From NCBI GenBank assembly GCA_017539045.1, contig JAFYHS010000019.1, forward strand, positions 1 to 52,741: a DNA stretch of 52,741 bases. The letters are read 5' to 3'. This document shows positions 1 to 8,072 of this stretch, one piece after another; the first letter of the stretch is position 1; every line of letters begins with the position of its first letter. The position numbers and the translations under genes are program-made. Below the pieces are notes generated by a model. The model was not told the origin of the DNA and made no database searches. It saw only the letters and a program-made list of their open reading frames with translations. Origin of the DNA: Bacteroidales bacterium (GTDB taxonomy: Bacteria; Bacteroidota; Bacteroidia; Bacteroidales; F082).

Positions 1-2
1 CC

Positions 3-152
3 CGTCAGTACGCGGTCGCCTTTATTGACGATGCAGTCAGCCGGTGCGCCAAGGCATTGCAAGGTGCCGAGCCGGCCGTGAAGCCCCAACCCGAGGCACA
101 GCCTGTGGAAGTGAAAACTGAAGTCAAACCCGAAAACACCGCTACAGCATGA
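3..152 (+). CDS. rnfB: RnfB, C-terminal end (partial)
   Basis: An open frame enters from the left edge and stops at TGA 150-152, giving 49 residues that begin RQYAVAFIDDAVSRCAKALQ. The last ~25 residues are rich in Pro, Glu, Lys and Val, and look like a flexible tail. The stop overlaps the rnfC start by 4 bases (ATGA), which indicates translational coupling. The sequence alone is too short to identify. The call rests on position: Bacteroidales rnf operons run B-C-D-G-E-A and the other five follow in that order. RnfB is the ferredoxin-facing Fe-S subunit of the complex; its clusters would lie upstream of this window. Confidence 0.7.
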   Translation, partial: RQYAVAFIDDAVSRCAKALQGAEPAVKPQPEAQPVEVKTEVKPENTATA

Positions 153-1504
153 ACCCGATAAAGACCTTTAAGAAGGGCGGTGTCCACCCGGAAGAGAACA
201 AGCTTTCGGCCGACAAGCCCATACAAGACTTCCCGATGCCCAAGCAGATCATCGTCCCGCTGGGACAATGCCTCGGCGCACCGGCTGAATGCATCGTCAA
301 CAAAGGCGACCGCGTGCTGACGGGTCAGCTCATCGGCACGGCCAAGGGCTTCGTCTCTGCCAACGTCCACTCGCCCGCCACCGGCACCGTCGCCAAAGTC
401 GACGTGGTGATGGACCATACAGGCTACTACAAACCCGCCGTCTTCATCGACCGTGAGGACAACGACGAATGGGCTGAAGGCATCATCGTCACCGATGAGC
501 TGCTCACCGACATCAAACTCGACTCCAAACAGATTATCGACAAGGTGAAAGAATGCGGTATCGTCGGCATGGGCGGTGCCACCTTCCCTACCCACGTCAA
601 GCTGATGGTCCCCGAAGGCAAGAAAGCCGAATACATCATCATCAACGCAGCCGAATGCGAGCCTTACCTGACTTGCGACTATCGTCTGCTCCTTGAGAAG
701 ACACAAGAGTTCCTCATGGGCGTCAAGATCCTGATGAAGGCTGTCAACACCGACAAGGGCATCATCGGCATCGAACAGAACAAGATGAAAGCCATCGAGC
801 TGTTGGACAAGACCATCAACGAGCACAAGGACTTATACGCTGGCATCGAGGTGCAGCCCTTGAAGACCAAATACCCGCAAGGCGGTGAAAAACAGATCAT
901 CAAGGCCATCACGGGTCGCGAGGTGCCTTCAGGCAAGCTACCTATCGAGACAGGTTGCGTCGTGGTCAACGTGGCCTCGACTTACGCCGTTTACGAAGCC
1001 GTGCAGAAGAACAAGCCTTTGATTGAGCGTATCGTCACCGTCACAGGTAAGTCGGTCAAGAACCCCGGCAACTACCGTGTGCGTTTCGGCACCCCTGCCG
1101 ACCTCCTCATCGAGGCCGCTGGCGGTCTGCCTGAAGACATCACCGACGTCATCAACGGCGGTCCCATGATGGGCAAGAGCGTGTCGGTCACCAACTTCCC
1201 GTGCATCAAAGGCACCTCGGGCATCCTGCTGATGACCCTCAAGGAAGCGCAAGACCGTCGTCAGACCAACTGCATCCGCTGCGGCCGTTGTGCCAAGGCC
1301 TGCCCCATGGGTCTGCAACCTTTCCTGCTCCACAAAGTGGCCAAGCTGAACGACTTCGACGAGACGGAGAAGAACCACGTCATGGACTGCATCGAATGCG
1401 GTTCCTGCGAGTTCACCTGCCCCGCCAACATCCCGCTGCTCGACTACATCCGTTACGGCAAGGCCAAGACGGGCGCCATCATCAAAGCTAGAAATCAAAA
1501 ATAA
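149..1504 (+). CDS. rnfC: Rnf complex subunit RnfC
   Basis: RnfC is the membrane-associated NADH/FMN- and Fe-S-binding subunit of the ion-pumping ferredoxin:NAD+ oxidoreductase. The 451-residue length is normal for the family. A Gly-rich nucleotide-binding stretch is visible (GIVGMGGATFPTHVK, then INAAECEPYLTCDYR). Two ferredoxin-type 4Fe-4S motifs follow near the C-terminus: C375-x2-C378-x2-C381-x3-C385-P and C414-x2-C417-x2-C420-x3-C424-P. The start overlaps the rnfB stop, and rnfD begins 6 bases after the rnfC stop. The identification is firm from motifs, length and neighbours. Confidence 0.96.
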   Translation: MNPIKTFKKGGVHPEENKLSADKPIQDFPMPKQIIVPLGQCLGAPAECIVNKGDRVLTGQLIGTAKGFVSANVHSPATGTVAKVDVVMDHTGYYKPAVFIDREDNDEWAEGIIVTDELLTDIKLDSKQIIDKVKECGIVGMGGATFPTHVKLMVPEGKKAEYIIINAAECEPYLTCDYRLLLEKTQEFLMGVKILMKAVNTDKGIIGIEQNKMKAIELLDKTINEHKDLYAGIEVQPLKTKYPQGGEKQIIKAITGREVPSGKLPIETGCVVVNVASTYAVYEAVQKNKPLIERIVTVTGKSVKNPGNYRVRFGTPADLLIEAAGGLPEDITDVINGGPMMGKSVSVTNFPCIKGTSGILLMTLKEAQDRRQTNCIRCGRCAKACPMGLQPFLLHKVAKLNDFDETEKNHVMDCIECGSCEFTCPANIPLLDYIRYGKAKTGAIIKARNQK

Positions 1505-1510
1505 AAGACC

Positions 1511-2506
1511 ATGAATAAATACACAATATCTGGTTCGCCGCATGTGCATTCGACGGAAAACACGAGGAAGATCATGTATCGTGTGCTCCTCGCCTTGCTT
1601 CCCGCCCTGCTTGTGGCCATCTATTATTTCGGCTGGTATGCCCTCCGCCTGACCATCGTCACGGTGGCTGCCTGTATGCTGACCGAATGGCTCATTCAGA
1701 AGTTCCTCATCAAAGGCCCCTTGACCATCAACGACGGCTCGGCCGCGCTGACGGGTGTGCTGTTGGCCTTCAATGTGCCCGCCAACCTTCCCATCTGGAT
1801 GGCCATCGTGGGCAGCATCGTCGCCATCGGCATCGGCAAGATGGCTTTCGGTGGCTTGGGCAAGAACCCCTTCAACCCGGCTCTGGTAGGCCGTGTGTTC
1901 ATGCTCGTGTCGTTCCCGACCGCCATGACCACCTGGCCGCAGGCCGCACCTATCTTTGAGAAAGGCTTCTTCGCTGACGCCGTTACGGGTCCCACCCCGC
2001 TCGGCATCCTGAAAGAAGCGGGTGTTGGTTCCCTTGCTGAAGCTGGCAACCTGCAGTTCCTCGACATGGTGTTAGGTAACCGTGGCGGTGCCTTCGGCGA
2101 GGTATGCGCTATCGCCTTGTTGCTCGGTGCCATCTACCTCATCTGCCGTAAGGTCATCGACATCTGGACGCCGTTGAGCATCCTGCTCACCGTGTTCGTC
2201 TTCACGGGTATCTGCTATCTCATCAACCCGACGCAGTACATCGCGCCTTGGTATCATCTGGTTTATGGCGGTCTCATCCTCGGTGCCTTCTTCATGGCTA
2301 CCGATATGGTGACCTCGCCGATGACTGTCAGAGGCAAGCTTTTGTTCGGTTTCGGCATCGGTGCTATCACGGTCATCATCCGATTGTGGGGTGCCTATCC
2401 CGAGGGCGTATCGTTTGCCATCCTTATTATGAACGCTTTAACGCCGCTCATCAACAAGGCCTTCAAGCCCAAAGTGTTCGGTGTCGTCAAAACCTCTAAA
2501 AAGTAA
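1511..2506 (+). CDS. rnfD: Rnf complex subunit RnfD
   Basis: RnfD is the integral-membrane subunit that carries covalently bound FMN and belongs to the NqrB/RnfD family. The 331 residues contain many hydrophobic segments (for example residues ~20-60, 75-115 and 195-300). The loop VTGPTPLG places Thr162 where family members attach FMN through a phosphoester bond; the usual SGAT-like context is TGPT here. The N-terminal SGSPHVHSTENTRKIMYRVL is typical of the family. It lies 6 bases after rnfC and 5 bases before rnfG, within one operon. Confidence 0.96.
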   Translation: MNKYTISGSPHVHSTENTRKIMYRVLLALLPALLVAIYYFGWYALRLTIVTVAACMLTEWLIQKFLIKGPLTINDGSAALTGVLLAFNVPANLPIWMAIVGSIVAIGIGKMAFGGLGKNPFNPALVGRVFMLVSFPTAMTTWPQAAPIFEKGFFADAVTGPTPLGILKEAGVGSLAEAGNLQFLDMVLGNRGGAFGEVCAIALLLGAIYLICRKVIDIWTPLSILLTVFVFTGICYLINPTQYIAPWYHLVYGGLILGAFFMATDMVTSPMTVRGKLLFGFGIGAITVIIRLWGAYPEGVSFAILIMNALTPLINKAFKPKVFGVVKTSKK

Positions 2507-2511
2507 TCGCC

Positions 2512-3186
2512 ATGGCAAAGAAACCATCCACACTTATCAATATGCTCGTTGCCCTTCTCGTCATCACGGCGGTGTCGGGCGGCGTGCTCGGCTTGGTGTA
2601 TGGCATGACCAAAGACGCCATCGCCGAGGTCGACCAGAAGAAGAATGAGGCTGCCATCCAGGCTGTATTGCCTTTGGAGGGCGAAATCAACTATGAGGCC
2701 GACACGATACAGTTCACTTATGAAGGTGTCGACATGACCTTCCCCTGCAACCTTGCTTTCGATGCCAACGGCAACTTCCAAGGCGCCGCTGTCAAGACTA
2801 GCGAAGGCGGCTTCGGCGGTAAGATCGACATGATGGTCGGCTTCCTCGCCGACGGTACCATCAAAGGCACGTCGGTGCTGTCGCACGCCGAGACCCCAGG
2901 CCTTGGTGCCAATATGACTGGCAAGTTCAAGGACCAGTTCGTCGACAAGAACCCCAACGACTTCAAGCTGATCGTTAAGAAAGACGGCGGCGACGTAGAC
3001 GCCATCACCGCGGCCACCATCACCTCGAGAGCCTTCTCGAAGGCGGTCGACAAGGCTTACCAAGCCTTCATGGCCAACAAGGCACAATTCATGAATAACG
3101 CTCCCGTCGAGGAAGAAGCTCCCGTTATGGAAGAGGCTCCCGCCAAGGAGAACAATGAAACGGAAGGAGGACAAAGCAATGAGTAA
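2512..3186 (+). CDS. rnfG: Rnf complex subunit RnfG
   Basis: RnfG is the FMN-binding subunit, anchored by one N-terminal transmembrane helix (residues ~8-30). The flavinylation motif is DAITAATITS, with Thr169 the likely FMN acceptor (family consensus SGATxT/S). The core ends around residue 190. The remaining ~30 residues form an acidic, Pro/Ala/Glu-rich tail (EEEAPVMEEAPAKEN) that is not part of the catalytic fold. The stop overlaps the preferred rnfE start by 8 bases. Confidence 0.95.
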   Translation: MAKKPSTLINMLVALLVITAVSGGVLGLVYGMTKDAIAEVDQKKNEAAIQAVLPLEGEINYEADTIQFTYEGVDMTFPCNLAFDANGNFQGAAVKTSEGGFGGKIDMMVGFLADGTIKGTSVLSHAETPGLGANMTGKFKDQFVDKNPNDFKLIVKKDGGDVDAITAATITSRAFSKAVDKAYQAFMANKAQFMNNAPVEEEAPVMEEAPAKENNETEGGQSNE

Positions 3187-3772
3187 CAACCTGCAAACCT
3201 TTACCAAAGGCCTCATCAAAGAAAACCCCATCCTGGTGTTGCTGTTGGGCTGCTGCCCGACCTTGGCAACGACCACCAGTGCCATCAACGGCATGTCGAT
3301 GGGTTTGGCCACCACCTTCGTGCTGGTGCTGTCGAACATCTTCATCTCCTTGCTGAAGGGCTTCATCCCCGACAAGGTGCGTATCCCCTGCTTCATCGTC
3401 GTCATCGCCTCGTTTGTGACCTTGGTGCAGCTGCTGATGCAGGCCTACGTGCCCGACATATATGAGACCCTCGGCCTGTTCATCCCGCTCATCGTGGTGA
3501 ACTGCATCGTGCTGGGTCGCGCTGAGGCTTTCGCCTCGAAGAACCCTGTTTGGCCTTCGCTGTTGGACGGCCTCGGCATGGGCTTGGGCTTCACCCTCGC
3601 CCTGACACTGTTGGGCTGCCTCCGTGAGTTCCTCGGTAGCGGCTCCATCTTCGGCCTCACCATCCTGCCCGAGACGGCCAACATCCTGGTGTTCATCCTG
3701 CCTCCCGGCGCCTTCATCTGCCTCGGCTTCGTTATCGCTATCGTCAACAAATTCAAAAAAGAAAGTCACTAA
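3179..3772 (+). CDS. rnfE: Rnf complex subunit RnfE
   Basis: RnfE is a polytopic membrane subunit paralogous to RnfA. Together they form the membrane electron and ion path. I chose the ATG at 3179 (MSNNLQTFTKG, 197 residues) over the upstream ATG at 3155. The family starts at this point, and a strong GGAGG ribosome-binding site lies at ~3166-3170 inside the end of rnfG. About six transmembrane segments are visible, with the characteristic LGCCPTLATTTSAINGMSMG near the N-terminus. It overlaps rnfG and is followed by rnfA after 3 bases. Confidence 0.95.
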   Translation: MSNNLQTFTKGLIKENPILVLLLGCCPTLATTTSAINGMSMGLATTFVLVLSNIFISLLKGFIPDKVRIPCFIVVIASFVTLVQLLMQAYVPDIYETLGLFIPLIVVNCIVLGRAEAFASKNPVWPSLLDGLGMGLGFTLALTLLGCLREFLGSGSIFGLTILPETANILVFILPPGAFICLGFVIAIVNKFKKESH

Positions 3773-3775
3773 GTC

Positions 3776-4375
3776 ATGAAATACCTCATCATTATCTTAT
3801 CGACCATCTTGGTCAACAATGTGATCTTCTCCCAGTTTCTGGGCATCTGTCCCTTCTTGGGCACCTCTAAGAAGACCTCAACTGCAGTAGGTATGAGCGC
3901 CGCCGTCATCTTCGTGCTGACCCTGGCCACCTTGGTGACTTGGCTGACGAACCAGTACATCCTGATTCCCTTGAAGCTGACCTTCCTGCAGACCATCGCC
4001 TTCATCCTCATCATCGCTGCTTTGGTGCAGATGGTGGAGATCATCCTGAAGAAGATAAGTCCGTCGCTGTACACCGCCTTGGGCGTGTTCCTGCCGTTGA
4101 TTACGACCAACTGCGCCGTCCTCGGCGTGTCGCTGACCGTGGTCACCAAGGAGTTCAACTATGGCGGCGTGGCCCACATGCTGAGCCTCGGCGAGTCTAT
4201 TGTCTATGCCGTCGGCATCGCCCTCGGCTTCGCCATGGCCTTGATCATCTTCGCCGGCATCCGTGAGCACATCGACCTGATGGAGCCTCCCAAGGGCATG
4301 AAGGGTACTCCTATCGCCCTGATTACCGCCGGCATTTTGGCCTTGGCGTTCATGGGATTCACGGGGATTGTGTGA
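3776..4375 (+). CDS. rnfA: Rnf complex subunit RnfA
   Basis: RnfA is the second polytopic subunit of the RnfA/E pair, with 199 residues and six predicted membrane helices. Family landmarks are NNVIFSQFLGICPFLGTSKK near the N-terminus and ITTNCAVLGVSL in the middle. The conserved Cys residues of these segments are thought to ligate a membrane 2Fe-2S cluster shared with RnfE. This is the last gene of the operon and is closed by the hairpin at 4403-4436. Confidence 0.96.
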   Translation: MKYLIIILSTILVNNVIFSQFLGICPFLGTSKKTSTAVGMSAAVIFVLTLATLVTWLTNQYILIPLKLTFLQTIAFILIIAALVQMVEIILKKISPSLYTALGVFLPLITTNCAVLGVSLTVVTKEFNYGGVAHMLSLGESIVYAVGIALGFAMALIIFAGIREHIDLMEPPKGMKGTPIALITAGILALAFMGFTGIV

Positions 4376-4393
4376 TTTTTTGGACATTTCCCC

Positions 4394-4422
4394 TTGCATT
4401 TTAAAAGAAAGTCGTAATTTTA
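4394..4422 (+). promoter_or_regulatory. Bacteroidota-type promoter inside a terminator
   Basis: A TTG at 4394-4396 lies 18 bases before TAATTTTA at 4415-4422, close to the Bacteroidota TTTG / TAnnTTTG promoter. The -7-like box forms the tip and loop of the rnf terminator. Transcription would start ~4430 and drive the C25 protease at 4464. This is a sequence prediction only. Confidence 0.45.
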
Positions 4423-4436
4423 CGGCTTTCTTTTTT
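4403..4436 (+). terminator. Rho-independent terminator of the rnf operon
   Basis: A 14-bp stem joins 4403-4416 to 4421-4434, with one G-U pair and a 4-base loop. It ends in a T run, 28 bases after the rnfA stop. Confidence 0.85.
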
Positions 4437-4463
4437 GTTTGTGTCACTGAAAAACAACATAAT

Positions 4464-7400
4464 ATGAAACGTATCCTATCTACTCTAGTAATGCTAATGG
4501 TCTTACCCTTGTTCTCCATCGGCCAGGACTTCACCATTACGTCTTCTGACCGCGGTCACATCAGCCTGCACTTCGAACTCGGCGACTATAGCATCGACAC
4601 CGTCATGGTCGACGGTGAGATCATGCACAGCATAGTCACAAAAGGCATCGTAGTGCCTAACGAATACGGTCTGCCGGCACTGCCCACCTTCAACCGCTTC
4701 ATCGCCATTCCGCAAGGCGCCAAAGCCATCGTCGACGTCAGGATGAGTCGTGACGAACACATTGTGGGCATCAACATTTCGCCCTCGGAAGGCAGTTGGT
4801 GCGAGAACGACCCCGAGCCACCCTTCTTCAAAGACCCAAAGGTGTATTCACGCAACAACTTCTATCCAACGGAGGCATGCTGCACCGCCGAACCTCAACA
4901 GCTGCGCGGTGTCGACGTGATTCATTTAGGTCTCAGCCCCTTCCAGTTCAACCCTGTGACACACGAGTTGGCTGTCCACCGCTCGATGGACATCGACATA
5001 CGCTTCGAGGGCGGCAACGGGCACTTCGGCGACGACCGCCTGCGCTCTCCGTATTGGGATCCTATTCTACAGAATAACATATTGAACTACAGCAGTCTAC
5101 CGACTATTGACTATGATGCCCGCAGACAGGAATGGTCAAGAAACCGTGCCACAGGATGCGAATACCTCATCCTAACGCCCGACAACGAAGCCTTTATCGA
5201 GGCTGCACAGGAGTTGGCTAACTACCGCACCCGTCAAGGCATCCTCACCAAGGTGATGTCTATCGGGGAAACAGGTTCCACCACACCCGGCATGCTCAGG
5301 TTGTGGGTCAGAGCCATCTATGCCAACTGGGACATCCCTCCTGTAGCCGTGTGTATCTTAGGCGACCATGGCGACGACATGACCCATTACATCCCAGCAT
5401 TCCGCACCCAGAGTCCCAAAGACGGTTTCATCTCATCCGACAACCCCTATGCCGACATCAACGACGACAACCTCCCCGACATCAGTTTCTCGCGTCTTGT
5501 CGCACAAAACGAGTCGGAGCTGCCCATCTTCATCGGCAAGCAGATGGAGTATGAATACACCAACCCCTGCATGAACCTTTACTACTACAAACACCCTCTG
5601 ACGGCCTCGGCGTGGCAGACCACCTTATGGTTCCAAATCACCATTTCGACCATATACGGCTATCTCAGCCAACACGACAAGTTCCCCACCCGACTCAGCG
5701 AAATCCATTCCGGCACGCTGAGCGACCAGTGGTCGAGCGCCTCGGGTACCAGTGCCATCACTTCCTATTTCGGTCCCACCGGCCTTGGCTACATTCCTGC
5801 CACGCCTGGAGAACTCGGAGAATGGACGGGTGCCACCAAAGACGATGTCATAGAAGCCTTCAACCGAGGCGCCTATATTGTGCAACACCGCGACCATGGG
5901 TGGACACAGAAATGGTACCAGCCCCTAATCCTTGTCAGCGACTTCAACGCCATCAACAACGTGGGGCAGATGCCCTTCCTCATCTCTGTCAACTGCAAGA
6001 CGGGAGAATACGACTTCGGCTCGAACTGCTTTACTGAGGCCTTGATGCGCATGACCCGAGATGGGCAGAATGCGGGCATCGTTGGAGCCATCAGCCCGTC
6101 AGGACAAACCTATTCCTTTGCCAACGACATCTTTTTATGGGGTGTCTGGGATCTCTTCGACCCAACCTTCATGCCCGATTACGGTCCCAATGCCAGCCAT
6201 GTGGCCGAGTGGATCCCTTCTTTCGCCATGGTGTCAGGCAAATACTTCCTTGACCTCCACGTCTTCCCCAACACCAATGCAGACATGCGCACCACCATCT
6301 ACAACACCTTCCACTCACACTGCGATGCTTTTCTGAGGGTTTTCACGGAAGTGCCTCAAATCATACAAGCCTCCCACGACTCATCCATCACTTCTTTCTC
6401 CCCCTTCCACATCACTGCGCCCGAAGGTGTACAGATTGCCTTAAGCACCGAATATGGAGGAGAAGCCCACCTGTTGGCCACTGCCACAGGCACTGGCGAA
6501 GAGCAGACCCTCTATGTCATGGAATATGTGCCCAACGGTGTAGTGCATCTCACCATGACAGGACTGAATTACCTCCGTCACGAAGAAGACATCCCCTTGG
6601 TTGCCGTCAACGGACCCTTCATCGTCGCCGACAGCGTCGCCTTCAACGACGGAGTCGCCCACCTTACTTATGGACAGTCAGCCACTATCGACCTCGTTGT
6701 CCGTAACGTCGGTACCGATGCCACCACTACAGGCACTGCCGTCCTTGCCAACGCCACCGACCAGATGCAAATCGCCCAAGGGCAGACCGCAGTTCCTCCC
6801 TTGACACCCGAGGAGGAGTATGTGATTGAAGACGCCTTCCAGATCACGCTTTCCGAGAACATCCCTGACGGCACCCATATACCTTTCACCGTCACGACAG
6901 AAAGCGATGGCATGGGGTTTGAACGTGAGTTCGATGTGGCCGTCGTCGCGCCACGCATCATAGCGGAACTCGTCGACATCAACGACCAAGCGGGCAACGG
7001 CAACGGAGACCTGGATCCTGGAGAATTTGCGACGCTCACCTTCCACCTTACCAACACAGGCCATTATGATGCCTTTAGTCCCAACATTTCATTAAGGAAC
7101 AACGAAGGTTACATCCATGTCATCACTCCCGAGACCACCATTGACGACATACCCATTGGAGCCTCGACCGACATCACCTTTGACATTTACGTCGAATACA
7201 TTGCGGGAGAAGTGCCCTACGTCGAATTGCATCTTGACGCCAGCTGTGGGGAGCTCGTTATGCCTAACAATATCAGATGTTCGATAGGCTTTTCACACGA
7301 GAGCTTCGAATCCGGCACGTTCAACACCGAGTATTGGACCAACGACCCCGTCCATCCTTGGCAAATCATCAATTATGGCGCTTTCGACGGCAACTATTGC

Positions 7401-7952
7401 GCCTTGTCGGACACCACCATCACGCATGACGAGTCGTCATCGCTGTCATTCACCTACACCTCCACCGAAGAAGGCACTTTTGAGTTCTATAGTAGAGTCT
7501 CGTCGGAATCCAACTATGACTTCCTGGTGTTTTATATCGACGACGAGGAGAAAGCCAGATGGTCGGGGACGATTGAATGGTACAACCATTCCTACACAGT
7601 GAGACCTGGGCAACACGTCTACACATGGACCTACGAAAAAGACTACTCTGTCAGCTCAGGAGCCGACTGCGCCTGGATCGACTACATCTTCCTGCCGCCC
7701 TATTTGGACAACACCGCTGAACAAAATGTCCTCCCGCTCACGCTATATCCCAATCCCACTACCGACCAAGTCAGCATCGGACTGGAGCTGGAAGGCGATT
7801 TCATCATCCAAGTCTTCGACACAAACGGCCAATGCATCCTTGAAGAGAAGAACCTCAGCACCCTTTCCTTTAAAGGTCGCCCTGCAGGCATGTACCACAT
7901 TGTCGTGCAACAAGACGGACAAAGCTGGAGCAGAAGGATCATCAAGATGTAG
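4464..7952 (+). CDS. Gingipain-like C25 protease with T9SS sorting domain
   Basis: This is a predicted secreted cysteine endopeptidase of family C25. The start at 4464 (MKRILSTLVMLMVLPLFSIGQ, a signal peptide) is preferred over the longer frame from 4368, whose first residues overlap rnfA and the terminator. The protein has 1162 residues. Its layout is a propeptide-like region to ~220, a C25 core at ~230-630, Ig-like segments, a cleaved-adhesin/MAM-like domain at ~947-1075 (FESGTFNTEYWTNDP) and a sorting domain from ~1087 (LYPNPTTDQVSI). The catalytic pair is His478 (HRDHG) and Cys511 (NCKTG), 33 apart as in RgpB. The length resembles the T9SS sortase PorU, but PorU lacks a sorting domain, so an effector protease is more likely. 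Substrate specificity cannot be read. Confidence 0.9.
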   Translation: MKRILSTLVMLMVLPLFSIGQDFTITSSDRGHISLHFELGDYSIDTVMVDGEIMHSIVTKGIVVPNEYGLPALPTFNRFIAIPQGAKAIVDVRMSRDEHIVGINISPSEGSWCENDPEPPFFKDPKVYSRNNFYPTEACCTAEPQQLRGVDVIHLGLSPFQFNPVTHELAVHRSMDIDIRFEGGNGHFGDDRLRSPYWDPILQNNILNYSSLPTIDYDARRQEWSRNRATGCEYLILTPDNEAFIEAAQELANYRTRQGILTKVMSIGETGSTTPGMLRLWVRAIYANWDIPPVAVCILGDHGDDMTHYIPAFRTQSPKDGFISSDNPYADINDDNLPDISFSRLVAQNESELPIFIGKQMEYEYTNPCMNLYYYKHPLTASAWQTTLWFQITISTIYGYLSQHDKFPTRLSEIHSGTLSDQWSSASGTSAITSYFGPTGLGYIPATPGELGEWTGATKDDVIEAFNRGAYIVQHRDHGWTQKWYQPLILVSDFNAINNVGQMPFLISVNCKTGEYDFGSNCFTEALMRMTRDGQNAGIVGAISPSGQTYSFANDIFLWGVWDLFDPTFMPDYGPNASHVAEWIPSFAMVSGKYFLDLHVFPNTNADMRTTIYNTFHSHCDAFLRVFTEVPQIIQASHDSSITSFSPFHITAPEGVQIALSTEYGGEAHLLATATGTGEEQTLYVMEYVPNGVVHLTMTGLNYLRHEEDIPLVAVNGPFIVADSVAFNDGVAHLTYGQSATIDLVVRNVGTDATTTGTAVLANATDQMQIAQGQTAVPPLTPEEEYVIEDAFQITLSENIPDGTHIPFTVTTESDGMGFEREFDVAVVAPRIIAELVDINDQAGNGNGDLDPGEFATLTFHLTNTGHYDAFSPNISLRNNEGYIHVITPETTIDDIPIGASTDITFDIYVEYIAGEVPYVELHLDASCGELVMPNNIRCSIGFSHESFESGTFNTEYWTNDPVHPWQIINYGAFDGNYCALSDTTITHDESSSLSFTYTSTEEGTFEFYSRVSSESNYDFLVFYIDDEEKARWSGTIEWYNHSYTVRPGQHVYTWTYEKDYSVSSGADCAWIDYIFLPPYLDNTAEQNVLPLTLYPNPTTDQVSIGLELEGDFIIQVFDTNGQCILEEKNLSTLSFKGRPAGMYHIVVQQDGQSWSRRIIKM

Positions 7953-8003
7953 CCTGTCGATACAAAAATGATGCATTTCATCAGAAAAATGCACCTTAAT
8001 TCC

Positions 8004-8033
8004 AAAAAAGTGCGTATCTTTACGCGCTTTTTT
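8004..8033 (+). terminator. Rho-independent terminator after the first C25 gene
   Basis: A 13-bp stem (8004-8016 with 8021-8033, one G-U pair) has a 4-base loop and a T-rich 3' arm, 51 bases after the stop. TATCTTTA at 8015-8022, a TAnnTTT-type -7 box, occupies the stem tip and loop. No good -33 box is seen, so promoter activity for the next gene at 8073 is uncertain. Confidence 0.75.
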
Positions 8034-8072
8034 AATTTAAATAGGTAGTTAAATCAACAAAATAACCGTACC

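Noticed and set aside
5-826. 273-residue open frame on the minus strand
   Set aside because: Antisense to rnfB/rnfC; the Rnf assignment is firm.
4368-4463. Longer N-terminus for the first C25 protease
   Set aside because: It would start inside rnfA and read through the terminator; the start at 4464 gives a normal signal peptide.
4464-7952. Identification as the T9SS sortase PorU
   Set aside because: Length and C25 fold are similar, but PorU lacks the C-terminal sorting domain that is present here, and the protein has a cleaved-adhesin-like domain.
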